Shown here: one piece after another, positions 31,015-39,884 of the stretch
Layout: every line of letters begins with the position of its first letter
Position numbering within the stretch: position 1 is the stretch's first letter
DNA from: Collimonas fungivorans Ter331
GTDB lineage: Bacteria > Pseudomonadota > Gammaproteobacteria > Burkholderiales > Burkholderiaceae_D
Reading direction: 5' to 3'
NCBI RefSeq assembly: GCF_000221045.1
Contig: NC_015856.1
Coordinates: 5,069,424-5,133,423 of the forward strand
DNA length: 64,000 nucleotides
Translations under genes and position numbers: made by a program
Notes under the pieces: model-generated
The model's input: only the letters and a program-made list of their open reading frames with translations
Told to the model about the DNA's origin: nothing
Databases searched by the model: none

Positions 31015-32187
31015 TTATTCGCTAGACGTCAGCGCCAGGCTGTTGTTGCGTTCGATCGAGGCCGACCACAAGGTCAAACCCAGCGCCGCCACCACTACCA
31101 CCACGCCGACGTAAGGCAAGGTGGTCAGGTGGAAGCCGGCGCTGATCGCCATGCCGCCGAACCAGGCGCCGCTCGCATTGCCGAGGTTGAAAGCGCCCTG
31201 GTTCAGGGTCGACGCCAGGTTAGGCGCGGCGCTGGCGCGTTCCACCACCAATACCTGCAGCGGCGGCACGATCGCAAACGCCAGCACGCCCCAGATAAAG
31301 ATCGTGATCACGGCCGGCAATGGCGTGCGCATGGTCAGGGTGAATACCGTCAGGACGATCGCCAGCGCCACCAGGAAACCGATCAGCGACGGCATCAGGC
31401 GCCAGTCGGCCAGCTTGCCGCCGAGCGCGCTGCCCACCGTCAGGCCCAGGCCGAACACCAGCAGCACCAGCGTCACGGCATGCGGCGTCAATCCGGTGAC
31501 GTCTTCCAGGATCGGCGTGATGTAGGTGAATACCGAAAACAGGCTGGCCGAAGCCAGTGCGCTGATCGCCAGCACCATCAATACCTGCTTGTCCTTGAGC
31601 ACCGCGAATTCCTGCAGCAGGCTGGTCTTTTGCATCTCGATTTTCTTCGGCAGCCAGAGCGCCAGCGCGATTGCCGCCAGCACCCCGATCACGGTCACCG
31701 CCCAGAACGTCGAGCGCCAGCCCAGCTGCTGCCCAAGTGCGGTGCCGAACGGCACGCCCAGCACATTGGCCAGGGTCAGGCCGGCAAACATCAGGGCGAT
31801 TGCCTGCGCGCGCCGGTTGGGCGCCACCAGCCCGGCCGCCACCACCGAGCCGATGCCGAAAAACGCGCCGTGGCAGAACGCCGTCACCACCCGCGCCAGC
31901 ATCAGCACCGCATAATTGGGCGACAAGGCGCACAGCACATTGCCGATGATGAACAAGCCGATCAGGCTCAGCAGCGCCGTCCGGCGCGGCATGTTGGCGG
32001 TGGCGATGGCGACGATCGGCGCCCCTATCGTCACGCCTAGCGCATATCCGGTCACCAGCATGCCCGCCGCCGGGATGGTCACCCCAAGGTCGCGCGCGAC
32101 GTCGGGCAGCAAGCCCATGATGACGAACTCCGTCGTACCGATGCCGAAAGCGGCAACAGCAAGGGCAAATAGGGGCAAAGACAGCAT
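31015..32187 (-). CDS. MFS transporter, DHA1 (AraJ/NepI-type) efflux
   Basis: 390 residues, about 12 helices. The start FGIGTTEFVIMGLLPDVARDLGV is characteristic of the DHA1 arabinose-efflux/AraJ group, which exports sugars, drugs or purines. The loop after helix 2 carries NMPRRTAL. Convergent with the PhyH gene (10 bases apart). Substrate unknown. Confidence 0.9.
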   Translation of the reverse strand: MLSLPLFALAVAAFGIGTTEFVIMGLLPDVARDLGVTIPAAGMLVTGYALGVTIGAPIVAIATANMPRRTALLSLIGLFIIGNVLCALSPNYAVLMLARVVTAFCHGAFFGIGSVVAAGLVAPNRRAQAIALMFAGLTLANVLGVPFGTALGQQLGWRSTFWAVTVIGVLAAIALALWLPKKIEMQKTSLLQEFAVLKDKQVLMVLAISALASASLFSVFTYITPILEDVTGLTPHAVTLVLLVFGLGLTVGSALGGKLADWRLMPSLIGFLVALAIVLTVFTLTMRTPLPAVITIFIWGVLAFAIVPPLQVLVVERASAAPNLASTLNQGAFNLGNASGAWFGGMAISAGFHLTTLPYVGVVVVVAALGLTLWSASIERNNSLALTSSE

Positions 32188-32427
32188 GATGATCGTCCGG
32201 AAATGGAACCGCCGAACAGCAGGAAAGCGCGGCGGTCTGAGGCGCGCACCGGGGCCATGGTGCGAAGCAACATTATAGCAACGGCGATTTATTTGTGTTA
32301 GCGCTACCAGATTTCGGCCTCAAAATGCCGTTGCCGACTGGGAAAGTGTTGGATTTTTGCGAAACGCCGTGCCTCAGGGGCGCGGCTTGCAGGACGCACA
32401 TGCATGCAAGGCGGCGCGCCGGAAACC

Positions 32428-33882
32428 TCAGATTCCGCCCATGCACAGGTACTTAATCACCTGGTAATCTTCAATCCCGTATTTCGACCCTTCGCGCCCC
32501 AGGCCCGATTGCTTGACGCCGCCGAACGGCGCCACTTCATTCGATATCAGGCCGGTGTTGATGCCGACCATGCCGCTTTCCAGGCCTTCGGCAATGCGCC
32601 AGATGCGGCCGATATCGCGCGAGTAGAAATAACTGGCGAGGCCGAATTCGGTATCGTTGGCCAGCGCCAGCACTTCGTCGTCGGTCTTGAAACGGAACAG
32701 CGGCGCCATCGGGCCGAAGGTTTCTTCGCGCGCCACCATCATGTCGGCGGTGACGTCGGCCAGCACGGTCGGCTCGAAGAAACTCTGGCCAAGCGCATGG
32801 CGCTTGCCGCCGGCCAGGACGCGCGCGCCTTTGGATACCGCGTCGGCAATATGCTGCTCGACCTTGGCGACAGCCTTCTGATCGATCAGCGGACCTTGCG
32901 TGACGCCTTCCTGCTGGCCATCGCCGACTTTCAGCTTGGCTACCGCAGCCACCAGTTTTTCGGCGAAGGCATCGTAGATGCCATCTTGCACATACAGGCG
33001 ATTGGCGCAGACACAGGTCTGGCCGGCGTTGCGGTATTTGGACGCCATGGCGCCTTCCACCGCCGCATCCAGGTCGGCGTCGTCGAACACGATGAACGGC
33101 GCGTTGCCGCCCAGTTCCAGCGACAGTTTCTTGATGGTGGCGGCGCACTGCTCCATCAGCAAACGGCCGACCCCGGTTGAGCCGGTAAACGTCAGTTTGC
33201 GCACCACCGGATTGCTGGTCATTTCCGCGCCGATTTCGCGCGCGGAGCCGGTCACCACGCTGAACACGCCGGCGGGAATGCCGGCGCGCTCGGCCAGCAC
33301 CGCCAGCGCCAGCGCCGAGAACGGCGTCGATTCGGCCGGCTTGAGCACCATGGTGCATCCTGCCGCCAGCGCCGGGCCGGCCTTGCGGGTAATCATCGCA
33401 GCCGGAAAATTCCACGGCGTGATCGCGGCGCAAACGCCGATCGGTTCTTTCACCACCACGATCCGCGAACCCGGCGACGGTGAAGGAATGGTGTCGCCGC
33501 CGGCGCGCTTGCCCTCTTCCGCAAACCATTCGATGAACGACGCGGCGTAGGCGATTTCGCCCTTGGCCTCGGCCAGCGGCTTGCCTTGTTCGACGGTCAT
33601 GATCAGCGCCAGGTCGTCCTGGTTTGCCAGCATCAGGTCGTTCCATTTGCGCAGCACGATGCTGCGTTCCTTGGCGGTCTTGCGCCGCCACTGGCGCCAG
33701 GCTTGATCTGCGGCGGCGATCGCGCGCCTGGTTTCGGCGGCGCCCATCAGCGGCACGCTGCCTATGGTTTCGCCGGTGGCCGGATTGGTCACGGCATGGG
33801 TGGCGCCGCTGTCGGCGCCGCACCACTCGCCGTTGACATAGGCTTGCTGGCGGAACAACGAGGGATCTTTTAATTGCATCAT
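32428..33882 (-). CDS. gabD: Succinate-semialdehyde dehydrogenase
   Basis: 484 residues from ATG 33882 (GGAG 7 bases ahead). ALDH motifs: LELGGNAPFIVFDDADLD with the general-base Glu, and NAGQTCVCANRLYVQ with the catalytic Cys; KPAESTPFSALAL and SRDIGRIWRIAE agree with GabD. It oxidises succinate semialdehyde to succinate with NAD(P)+, the last step of GABA use. It closes the gab locus after the ABC transporter genes on the same strand. Confidence 0.93.
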   Translation of the reverse strand: MMQLKDPSLFRQQAYVNGEWCGADSGATHAVTNPATGETIGSVPLMGAAETRRAIAAADQAWRQWRRKTAKERSIVLRKWNDLMLANQDDLALIMTVEQGKPLAEAKGEIAYAASFIEWFAEEGKRAGGDTIPSPSPGSRIVVVKEPIGVCAAITPWNFPAAMITRKAGPALAAGCTMVLKPAESTPFSALALAVLAERAGIPAGVFSVVTGSAREIGAEMTSNPVVRKLTFTGSTGVGRLLMEQCAATIKKLSLELGGNAPFIVFDDADLDAAVEGAMASKYRNAGQTCVCANRLYVQDGIYDAFAEKLVAAVAKLKVGDGQQEGVTQGPLIDQKAVAKVEQHIADAVSKGARVLAGGKRHALGQSFFEPTVLADVTADMMVAREETFGPMAPLFRFKTDDEVLALANDTEFGLASYFYSRDIGRIWRIAEGLESGMVGINTGLISNEVAPFGGVKQSGLGREGSKYGIEDYQVIKYLCMGGI

Positions 33883-33954
33883 GGGCTGACTCCTATGAAC
33901 ATTGAAGGCACGCAGTTGCGACATGCGTGCTGAAAAGCAGTGCCCTGCAAGCGG

Positions 33955-34788
33955 CTAGAATTTGGCGAGCGCCTTGTTGCGTCCGCGTATCCATTCCAGC
34001 ACCAGCAGCAGGCAGGTGGAAAACACGATCAGGATGGTGGCTAGCGCGGCGATGGTCGGGCTGATGTTTTCCTTGATGCCGGTGAACATCTGGCGCGGCA
34101 AGGTGGCTTGGCCGGGGCCTGCCACGAACAAGGTTACCACTACATCGTCGAACGAGGTGGCGAAGGCGAACAAGGCGCCGGAAATCAGGCCCGGCGCAAT
34201 CACCGGCAAGGTAATCCGGAAAAAAGTAGAGAGCGGATTGGCGCCCAGGCTAAGGCTGGCGCGCACCAGGTTCTGGTTGAAGCCTTGCAGCGTCGCCAGC
34301 ACCGTGGTCACCACGAACGGCGCGCCGAGCGCCGCATGCGCCAGGATCAGGCCAGTGTAGCTGTCGGACAGGCCGATCTGCGCGAAGAACAGATAAACGC
34401 CGACGCCGACCACCACCACCGGCACCACCATCGGCGAAATCAGCACCGCCATCAGCAAACCCTTGCCGTGGAAATCAGCCTTGTTCAGGCCGACCGCCGC
34501 CAGCGTGCCGAGCACGGTCGCCAGCACGGTAGCTAATGGCGCGACGATGAAACTGTTCTTGGCGGCGCTGACCCACTCGTCCGACTGCACCAGGTTCTGA
34601 TACCAGCGCATGGAAAAGCCGTGGATCGGATACACCAGGAAAGTACTGTCGCTGAACGACAGCGGAATGATGACCAGGATCGGCAACAGCAGGAACAGCA
34701 GCACCAGCAGGTTGAAGCCGCGCGAAAAATAGAACCAGACGCGTTCGGTCAATGAAATATAAGGGGGAAATTGCGGAAACAGTTTCAT
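33955..34788 (-). CDS. Polyamine/GABA-type ABC transporter permease (PotC/PotI-like)
   Basis: 277 residues from ATG 34788 (MKLFPQFPPY). Six hydrophobic helices. The ABC permease signature is in the cytoplasmic loop (RASLSLGANPLSTFFRITLPVIAPG). Belongs to the PotC/PotI permease group and pairs with the permease encoded 4 bases upstream. The position between gabT and gabD suggests uptake of GABA, putrescine or a similar amine for breakdown. Confidence 0.9.
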   Translation of the reverse strand: MKLFPQFPPYISLTERVWFYFSRGFNLLVLLFLLLPILVIIPLSFSDSTFLVYPIHGFSMRWYQNLVQSDEWVSAAKNSFIVAPLATVLATVLGTLAAVGLNKADFHGKGLLMAVLISPMVVPVVVVGVGVYLFFAQIGLSDSYTGLILAHAALGAPFVVTTVLATLQGFNQNLVRASLSLGANPLSTFFRITLPVIAPGLISGALFAFATSFDDVVVTLFVAGPGQATLPRQMFTGIKENISPTIAALATILIVFSTCLLLVLEWIRGRNKALAKF

Positions 34789-34792
34789 TTTC

Positions 34793-36088
34793 TTATCCCA
34801 TCGCCACGTCGTTTTTGGTGAAGCGGCGGTACACGCCGTACAGCACCAGCGTCGCGGCAAACAGCAAGGCGCCCAGTGCGCAAGCCATGCCCCAGTTGAT
34901 GGTCACATTCGTGAAATAGGCGATGTAATAGCTGACCATCTGCTCGTTCGGTCCGCCCAGCAGCGCCGGCGTAATGTAGTAGCCGACCGAGAGGATAAAC
35001 ACCAGCAAGGCGCCGGCGCCGATTCCCGGATAAGTTTGCGGCACGTACACGCGCCAAAAGGCGGCGAACGGATGGCTGCCAAGCGATACCGCAGCCCGCA
35101 GGTAGGTCGGCGGGATCGCTTTCATCACGCTGTACAGTGGCAGGATCATGAACGGCAGCAGAATGTGGGTCATGGCGATATACACGCCGATGCGGTTGAA
35201 CAGCAGCTCCAGCGGCGCCTGGGTCAGGCCGGTCGCCATCAATGCCTTGTTGACCAGACCTTCCGACTGCAGCAGCACGATCCAGGCCGCGACCCGCACC
35301 AGGATCGAGGTCCAGAACGGGATCAGCACCAGGATCATGAACAGGTTGGCACGCCGCTCCGACATGGTCGAGAGCCAGTAAGCCAGCGGATAGCCGAGCA
35401 CCAGGCAAGCCAGGGTGGCGACCAGCCCCATCCAGAAAGTGCGGCCGAAAATCTTTTGGTATACCGATGCGTCCGGATCGGCTTTTTCGATATGGCCGAA
35501 AACATCTTGTTTCAGGTCCAGCGCTGCCAGCAGGTAGTAAGGAGAATACGGTGCGCCGTTCTTGGCGATCACCTGCCAGTACGGCAATTGCTGCCACTGC
35601 TCATCGATATCGATCAGCGCCTGCTTGATTTGCGCAGGCGGCAGCGGCTTGCCGTCGGCATCCAGCAAGGGCAAGGCACGCGCGGTTTTCATGATGATGG
35701 AACGGGCGCCGGAGATTTCCGAGTTCAGGCGCCGCGCCAGCGAGCCGGCGGAGCTGTCTTCCCGCGCCTGCAGCAGGTCGGTCGCCAGTCCGGCATAGGC
35801 AGCATCCGGCGGACTGCTCTTGCGGTCCCAATTGCTCAGGGCGGCGACGGTATGCGGCAGCGTCGTCGCGATTTCCGGATTTTCCACGGCGCGCTTGAGC
35901 AGCATGGCGATCGGCACCAGGAAAGTCAGCAGCAGGAAAATCGCCAGCGGCGCAATCAGCGCCAGCGCGGCGGCGCGCTTGCGGAACTGGGCCTGGCGCA
36001 GTTCGCGCTTGAGCTGCGCATTGTGCGGCGCTGCCGGCGGGGCCATCGGCATCGGATTGGCGCCGGCGGAGGATGCAATAGAAGTCAT
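34793..36088 (-). CDS. Polyamine/GABA-type ABC permease (PotB/PotH-like) with large insert
   Basis: 431 residues from ATG 36088; PotB/PotH proteins are usually about 280-320. After the first membrane helix (about residues 35-60) comes an extra domain of about 140 residues before the second helix (WMGLVATLACLVLGYPLAYWL), predicted to lie in the periplasm. The permease loop is present (LRAAVSLGSHPFAAFWRVYVPQT). The insert may contact the binding protein or substrate. The stop is 4 bases before the second permease. Confidence 0.88.
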   Translation of the reverse strand: MTSIASSAGANPMPMAPPAAPHNAQLKRELRQAQFRKRAAALALIAPLAIFLLLTFLVPIAMLLKRAVENPEIATTLPHTVAALSNWDRKSSPPDAAYAGLATDLLQAREDSSAGSLARRLNSEISGARSIIMKTARALPLLDADGKPLPPAQIKQALIDIDEQWQQLPYWQVIAKNGAPYSPYYLLAALDLKQDVFGHIEKADPDASVYQKIFGRTFWMGLVATLACLVLGYPLAYWLSTMSERRANLFMILVLIPFWTSILVRVAAWIVLLQSEGLVNKALMATGLTQAPLELLFNRIGVYIAMTHILLPFMILPLYSVMKAIPPTYLRAAVSLGSHPFAAFWRVYVPQTYPGIGAGALLVFILSVGYYITPALLGGPNEQMVSYYIAYFTNVTINWGMACALGALLFAATLVLYGVYRRFTKNDVAMG

Positions 36089-36173
36089 GGTGATCCGGCT
36101 CTGGCAAAAAGATGAGTGCAAAGAACGGCCGCCGGCCACAGGGAGGTACTTCCCATGGCCAGCGGCAACCTGC

Positions 36174-37214
36174 TTACTTGGCAGCCCAGGCAGTGAAGCG
36201 CTGTTCCAGTTCTTCGCCATGGTCAGTCCAGAACGACTGGCTCAGCGCCAGGGCATCCTTGGCGTTGGTCGGCGAAGTCGGCAGGTTGGCCAGCACTTTC
36301 GGATCGAGCAGCTTGAGCGCCTGGTTGTTCACCGGGCCGTAGGAAATATTGCTGGCATAGGCTTTTTGCGATTCCGGCTTGCTGGCGAAGGCGACGAATT
36401 TCTCGGCGTCGGCCTTGTTCGGCGAGCCCTTCGGAATCACCCAGAAGTCGAGCGTGTAGATGCTGCCTGTCCAGCTGACCTTAAGGTTCTTGCCTTCGCG
36501 CTGGGCGGCATCGATGCGACCGTTGAAGGCGCTCGACATGACGACGTCGCCGGCCACCAGGAATTGCGGCGGCTGGGCTCCGGCTTCCCACCACTGGATA
36601 CTCGGTTTCAGCTCATCCAGTTTCTTGAAGGCGCGATCGACGCCGGCCTTGCTGCCGAGCAGCTTGTAGACATCTTTCGGCGCCACGCCGTCCGCCATCA
36701 GCGCGAACTCCAGGTTGTTCTGGGCGCCCTTCTTCAGAGCGCGCTTGCCGGGAAATTTCTTGGTATCCCAGAAATCGGCCCAACTCTTTGGCGCGCTCTT
36801 GAGCTTGTCGGCATCGTAGGCCAGCACGGTAGACCAGACGAAGGCGCCGACGCCGCATTCATGGATGGCGGCGGGATTGAAATCGGCCTTGTTGCCGATC
36901 TTGCTGAAATCGATCTTTTCCAGCAAACCTTCTTCGCAGGCGCGGCCGATATCGCCGGCATCGACTTCGACCGCATCCCAGCTGACTTTCTTGGCTTCGA
37001 CCATGGCTTTGACCTTGGCCAGCTCGCCGTTGAATTCGACCACCGTGATCTTGTCGCCGCTAGCCTTGGCGTAAGGATCGATATAAGCCACCTTCTGCGC
37101 CGCGCCGTTGGCGCCGCCGAAATTGACCACCGTCAGGGCTGCCGCCTGCGCCATGCCTACCGCAGCCAGCGCCAACACAGCGCTGGTAAAAACAGGTTTG
37201 AATATCGACTTCAT
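36174..37214 (-). CDS. Polyamine/GABA-type periplasmic binding protein (PotD/PotF-like)
   Basis: 346 residues from ATG 37214, with a signal peptide (cleavage near AQAA, about residue 24). The mature start LTVVNFGGANGAAQKVAYIDPY and VSWDAVEVDAGD, FVWSTVLAYD, WADFWDTKKFPGKRAL match the PotD/PotF family. It delivers substrate to the two permeases downstream. Usual length. Confidence 0.9.
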   Translation of the reverse strand: MKSIFKPVFTSAVLALAAVGMAQAAALTVVNFGGANGAAQKVAYIDPYAKASGDKITVVEFNGELAKVKAMVEAKKVSWDAVEVDAGDIGRACEEGLLEKIDFSKIGNKADFNPAAIHECGVGAFVWSTVLAYDADKLKSAPKSWADFWDTKKFPGKRALKKGAQNNLEFALMADGVAPKDVYKLLGSKAGVDRAFKKLDELKPSIQWWEAGAQPPQFLVAGDVVMSSAFNGRIDAAQREGKNLKVSWTGSIYTLDFWVIPKGSPNKADAEKFVAFASKPESQKAYASNISYGPVNNQALKLLDPKVLANLPTSPTNAKDALALSQSFWTDHGEELEQRFTAWAAK

Positions 37215-37273
37215 CACGTCTCCTCGGGATTTAATAACAAGTACGAACAAGTGCCAACAAGTGCGGAAAATTT

Positions 37274-38422
37274 TCAGATGAAAATGCGCAGGTGCTTGGG
37301 ATCTATGTCCAATGCAACCTCTGTGCCTTCGTATAATCCGGCCAGCGCCGGGTCGTTCAGGGAAAGCTTGACGAAGCAGTCGTCCTGCTGCGGGATTGCG
37401 CATCGCACCCGTACGTGGTCACCGAAATAGATCAGGCTGCTGACGCTCACGCGCAAAGCCTGTTGCGGCGCATCGGCCAGCGGCAACAGGTGGATCCGTT
37501 CCGGCCGGATGCAGGCGACTACCTGCCGGCCGACTTCGGCCTGGTTGGCATTGAGGCCGCTCAGCAAGCCGCCGTGCGGCAAACGCAGCGTGCCGTTGCC
37601 GCCTTCGCTGGCTGCCAGCACGCCGTTGAAGCGGTTGTTGTCGCCGATAAAACCGGCGACGAACTGGTTTTCCGGATATTCGTAGAGGCGGTCGACCACC
37701 GCCAGCTGCTGGATGATGCCCTGGTCGAAAACGGCGACGCGGTCTGACATGGTCAGCGCTTCGCTCTGGTCATGGGTGACGTAGACAAAGGTCACGCCGA
37801 GCCGCTTGTGCAGGGCTTTCAGTTCGAGCTGCATGTGTTCGCGCAGCTGCTTGTCGAGCGCGCCCAGCGGCTCGTCCATCAGCACCAGCTTGGGATCGAA
37901 CACCAGCGCCCGCGCCAGCGCGATACGCTGCTGCTGGCCGCCGGACAGCTGGGCCGGATAACGGTCGCCGAACTTGCCCATCTGCACCATGTCCAGCGCT
38001 TTCTTGACCTTGTCGGCGCGTTCGCTGCCGCCGATGTTGCGCACCCGCAGCGGATAGGCGACGTTCTGCGCCACCGTCATGTGCGGGAACAGCGCGTAGT
38101 TCTGGAACACCATGCCGATGTTGCGCTTATGCGGCGGCACCTTGTTGAGCAGCTGGCCGTCCAGGCGGATTTCGCCGCCGGTGGGGAATTCGAAGCCGGC
38201 CAGCATCATCAGGCAGGTGGTCTTGCCGGAACCGGAAGGCCCGAGCAGGGTCAGGAACTCGCCGCGCTGGATATCCAGGTTGAGGTTCTTGACCACCAGG
38301 TTTTCGCCGTCATAGGTTTTCTTGACGCCGGAAAACTGCACCAGGGTGTCCGGCGCGCCTGGCTTGTCGGCAACTTCTTTGGACACCAAGGGCAAGTGGG
38401 TAGTGATATTTTCTTGCTTCAA
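37274..38422 (-). CDS. Polyamine/GABA-type ABC transporter ATPase (PotA-like)
   Basis: Walker A GPSGSGKTT, signature LSGGQQQRIALARAL, Walker B LVLMDEPLGALD, switch His in YVTHD, then a C-terminal TOBE domain (VACIRPERIHLL). I place the start at TTG 38422 (LKQEN), 6 bases after GGGAG, because the only upstream ATG (38455) lies inside gabT. That gives 382 residues. It powers the transporter encoded by the next three genes. Confidence 0.9.
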   Translation of the reverse strand: MKQENITTHLPLVSKEVADKPGAPDTLVQFSGVKKTYDGENLVVKNLNLDIQRGEFLTLLGPSGSGKTTCLMMLAGFEFPTGGEIRLDGQLLNKVPPHKRNIGMVFQNYALFPHMTVAQNVAYPLRVRNIGGSERADKVKKALDMVQMGKFGDRYPAQLSGGQQQRIALARALVFDPKLVLMDEPLGALDKQLREHMQLELKALHKRLGVTFVYVTHDQSEALTMSDRVAVFDQGIIQQLAVVDRLYEYPENQFVAGFIGDNNRFNGVLAASEGGNGTLRLPHGGLLSGLNANQAEVGRQVVACIRPERIHLLPLADAPQQALRVSVSSLIYFGDHVRVRCAIPQQDDCFVKLSLNDPALAGLYEGTEVALDIDPKHLRIFI

Positions 38423-38441
38423 CTCATTCTCCCGACAAGTT

Positions 38442-39764
38442 TCAAGCCGCGGCAACGGTGCGCATCGCTGCGCTCAGGATGGCCAGCGCCTCATCCATCA
38501 AGTTATCCTCTATCGTCAGCGGAAACAAGAAGCGGATCGCATTACTGTAGACCCCGCAGCTCAACAACAGCAAGCCGTTTTTGAGAGCCTCGGCCTGGAC
38601 CTTCTTGGTGAACTCGGCATCCGGCTGGCGCGTGCCGGGCTGCAGGAATTCCACCGCCACCATCGCTCCCAGGCCGCGGATATCGGCGATCTGCGGGATC
38701 TCGGCGCGCAGGCCTTCCAGCACCTGTTTCAGCTTGGCGCCGAGCAGGTTGGCGCGCTCCACCAGTTGTTCTTCTTCGATCACATCCAGCACCGCCAGCG
38801 CCGAAGCGACGGCCAGCGGATTGCCGGCGTAGGTGCCGCCCAGGCCGCCGGGCGCCGCCGCATCCATGATCTCGGCGCGGCCGCACACGGCCGACAAGGG
38901 CATGCCGCCGGCCAGGCTCTTGGCCATCGTCATCAGGTCAGGGATCACGCCGGAATGTTCCACCGCGAACAACTTGCCGGTGCGGGCGAAACCGGTCTGC
39001 ACTTCATCCACCACCAACAGGATGCCGTGCTCGTCGCACAAGGCGCGCAGCGCCTGCATCAGGGCCGGCGGCGCAGCGTAGAAACCGCCCTCGCCTTGCA
39101 CCGGTTCCAGGATGATGGCGGCGACGCGCTTCGGGTCGACGTCGGCCTTGAACAGCATTTGCAAGGCCGCCAGCGAGTGTTCCACGCTGACGCCGTGCAG
39201 TTCGATCGGAAACGGCAGGTGGTAGACCTCGGCCGGGAACGGCCCGAAACCGACCTTGTACGGCACCACTTTGCCGGTCAGCGCCATGCCCATCATGGTG
39301 CGGCCATGGAATGCGCCACTGAATGCGATCACGGCGCTGCGGCCGGTGGCGGCGCGGGCGATCTTGACGGCGTTCTCTACCGCTTCGGCGCCGGTCGAGA
39401 AGAAAGTGGTTTTTTTGGCATGGTCGCCAGGCGTGACGGCGTTGATGCGCTCGGCCAGTTCGACATAACTGGCGTAGGGCACGATCTGGTAGGCGGTATG
39501 GGTGAATTTGCCGAGCTGCTCTTGGATCGCCGCCACCAGTTTCGGATGGCGGTGGCCGGTGTTGAGGACAGCAATGCCGGCGGCAAAGTCGATGAAACGG
39601 CGGTTTTCGACATCCCAGATTTCAGCGTTGAGCGCGTGCGAGGCATAAAAATCGCACATGACGCCGACGCCGCGCGGGGTGGCGGCATTTTTCCGTTGAT
39701 GCAGTGAGGCGTTGGTGTTTGCTACAGCGACAGCCGCAGCTGCGTGGTATCCGTCGTTTTTCAT
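38442..39764 (-). CDS. gabT: 4-aminobutyrate aminotransferase
   Basis: 440 residues, class III aminotransferase. FSTGAEAVENAVKIAR, AFSGAFHGRTMMGMALTGK, LEPVQGEGGF, VVDEVQTGFARTG and MAKSLAGGMPLSAV (PLP-binding Lys) are all present. It moves the amino group of GABA to 2-oxoglutarate and gives succinate semialdehyde for GabD. First gene of the locus, divergent from the MocR-type regulator gene. Confidence 0.95.
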   Translation of the reverse strand: MKNDGYHAAAAVAVANTNASLHQRKNAATPRGVGVMCDFYASHALNAEIWDVENRRFIDFAAGIAVLNTGHRHPKLVAAIQEQLGKFTHTAYQIVPYASYVELAERINAVTPGDHAKKTTFFSTGAEAVENAVKIARAATGRSAVIAFSGAFHGRTMMGMALTGKVVPYKVGFGPFPAEVYHLPFPIELHGVSVEHSLAALQMLFKADVDPKRVAAIILEPVQGEGGFYAAPPALMQALRALCDEHGILLVVDEVQTGFARTGKLFAVEHSGVIPDLMTMAKSLAGGMPLSAVCGRAEIMDAAAPGGLGGTYAGNPLAVASALAVLDVIEEEQLVERANLLGAKLKQVLEGLRAEIPQIADIRGLGAMVAVEFLQPGTRQPDAEFTKKVQAEALKNGLLLLSCGVYSNAIRFLFPLTIEDNLMDEALAILSAAMRTVAAA

Positions 39765-39842
39765 CTTGGCTCCTGGCGCCTGTTGTCATTCAATATGCGT
39801 TTTTTGTACAAGCTTTGATGCATACTAAGGCCGAGCTGGATC

Positions 39843-39884
39843 TATAATATAGTGCCACTTTCAGTTTTCTAATGGAGCCACTTT
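39843..39884 (+). promoter_or_regulatory. Promoter and direct repeats before the GabR-like gene
   Basis: TATAAT at 39843-39848 is a good -10. GCCACTTT occurs twice in direct orientation (39854-39861 and 39877-39884), 23 bases apart, the second covering the TTG start region. MocR/GabR proteins bind direct repeats spaced by about two helical turns, so these are candidate operator half-sites. The -35 is not clear. Confidence 0.4.
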
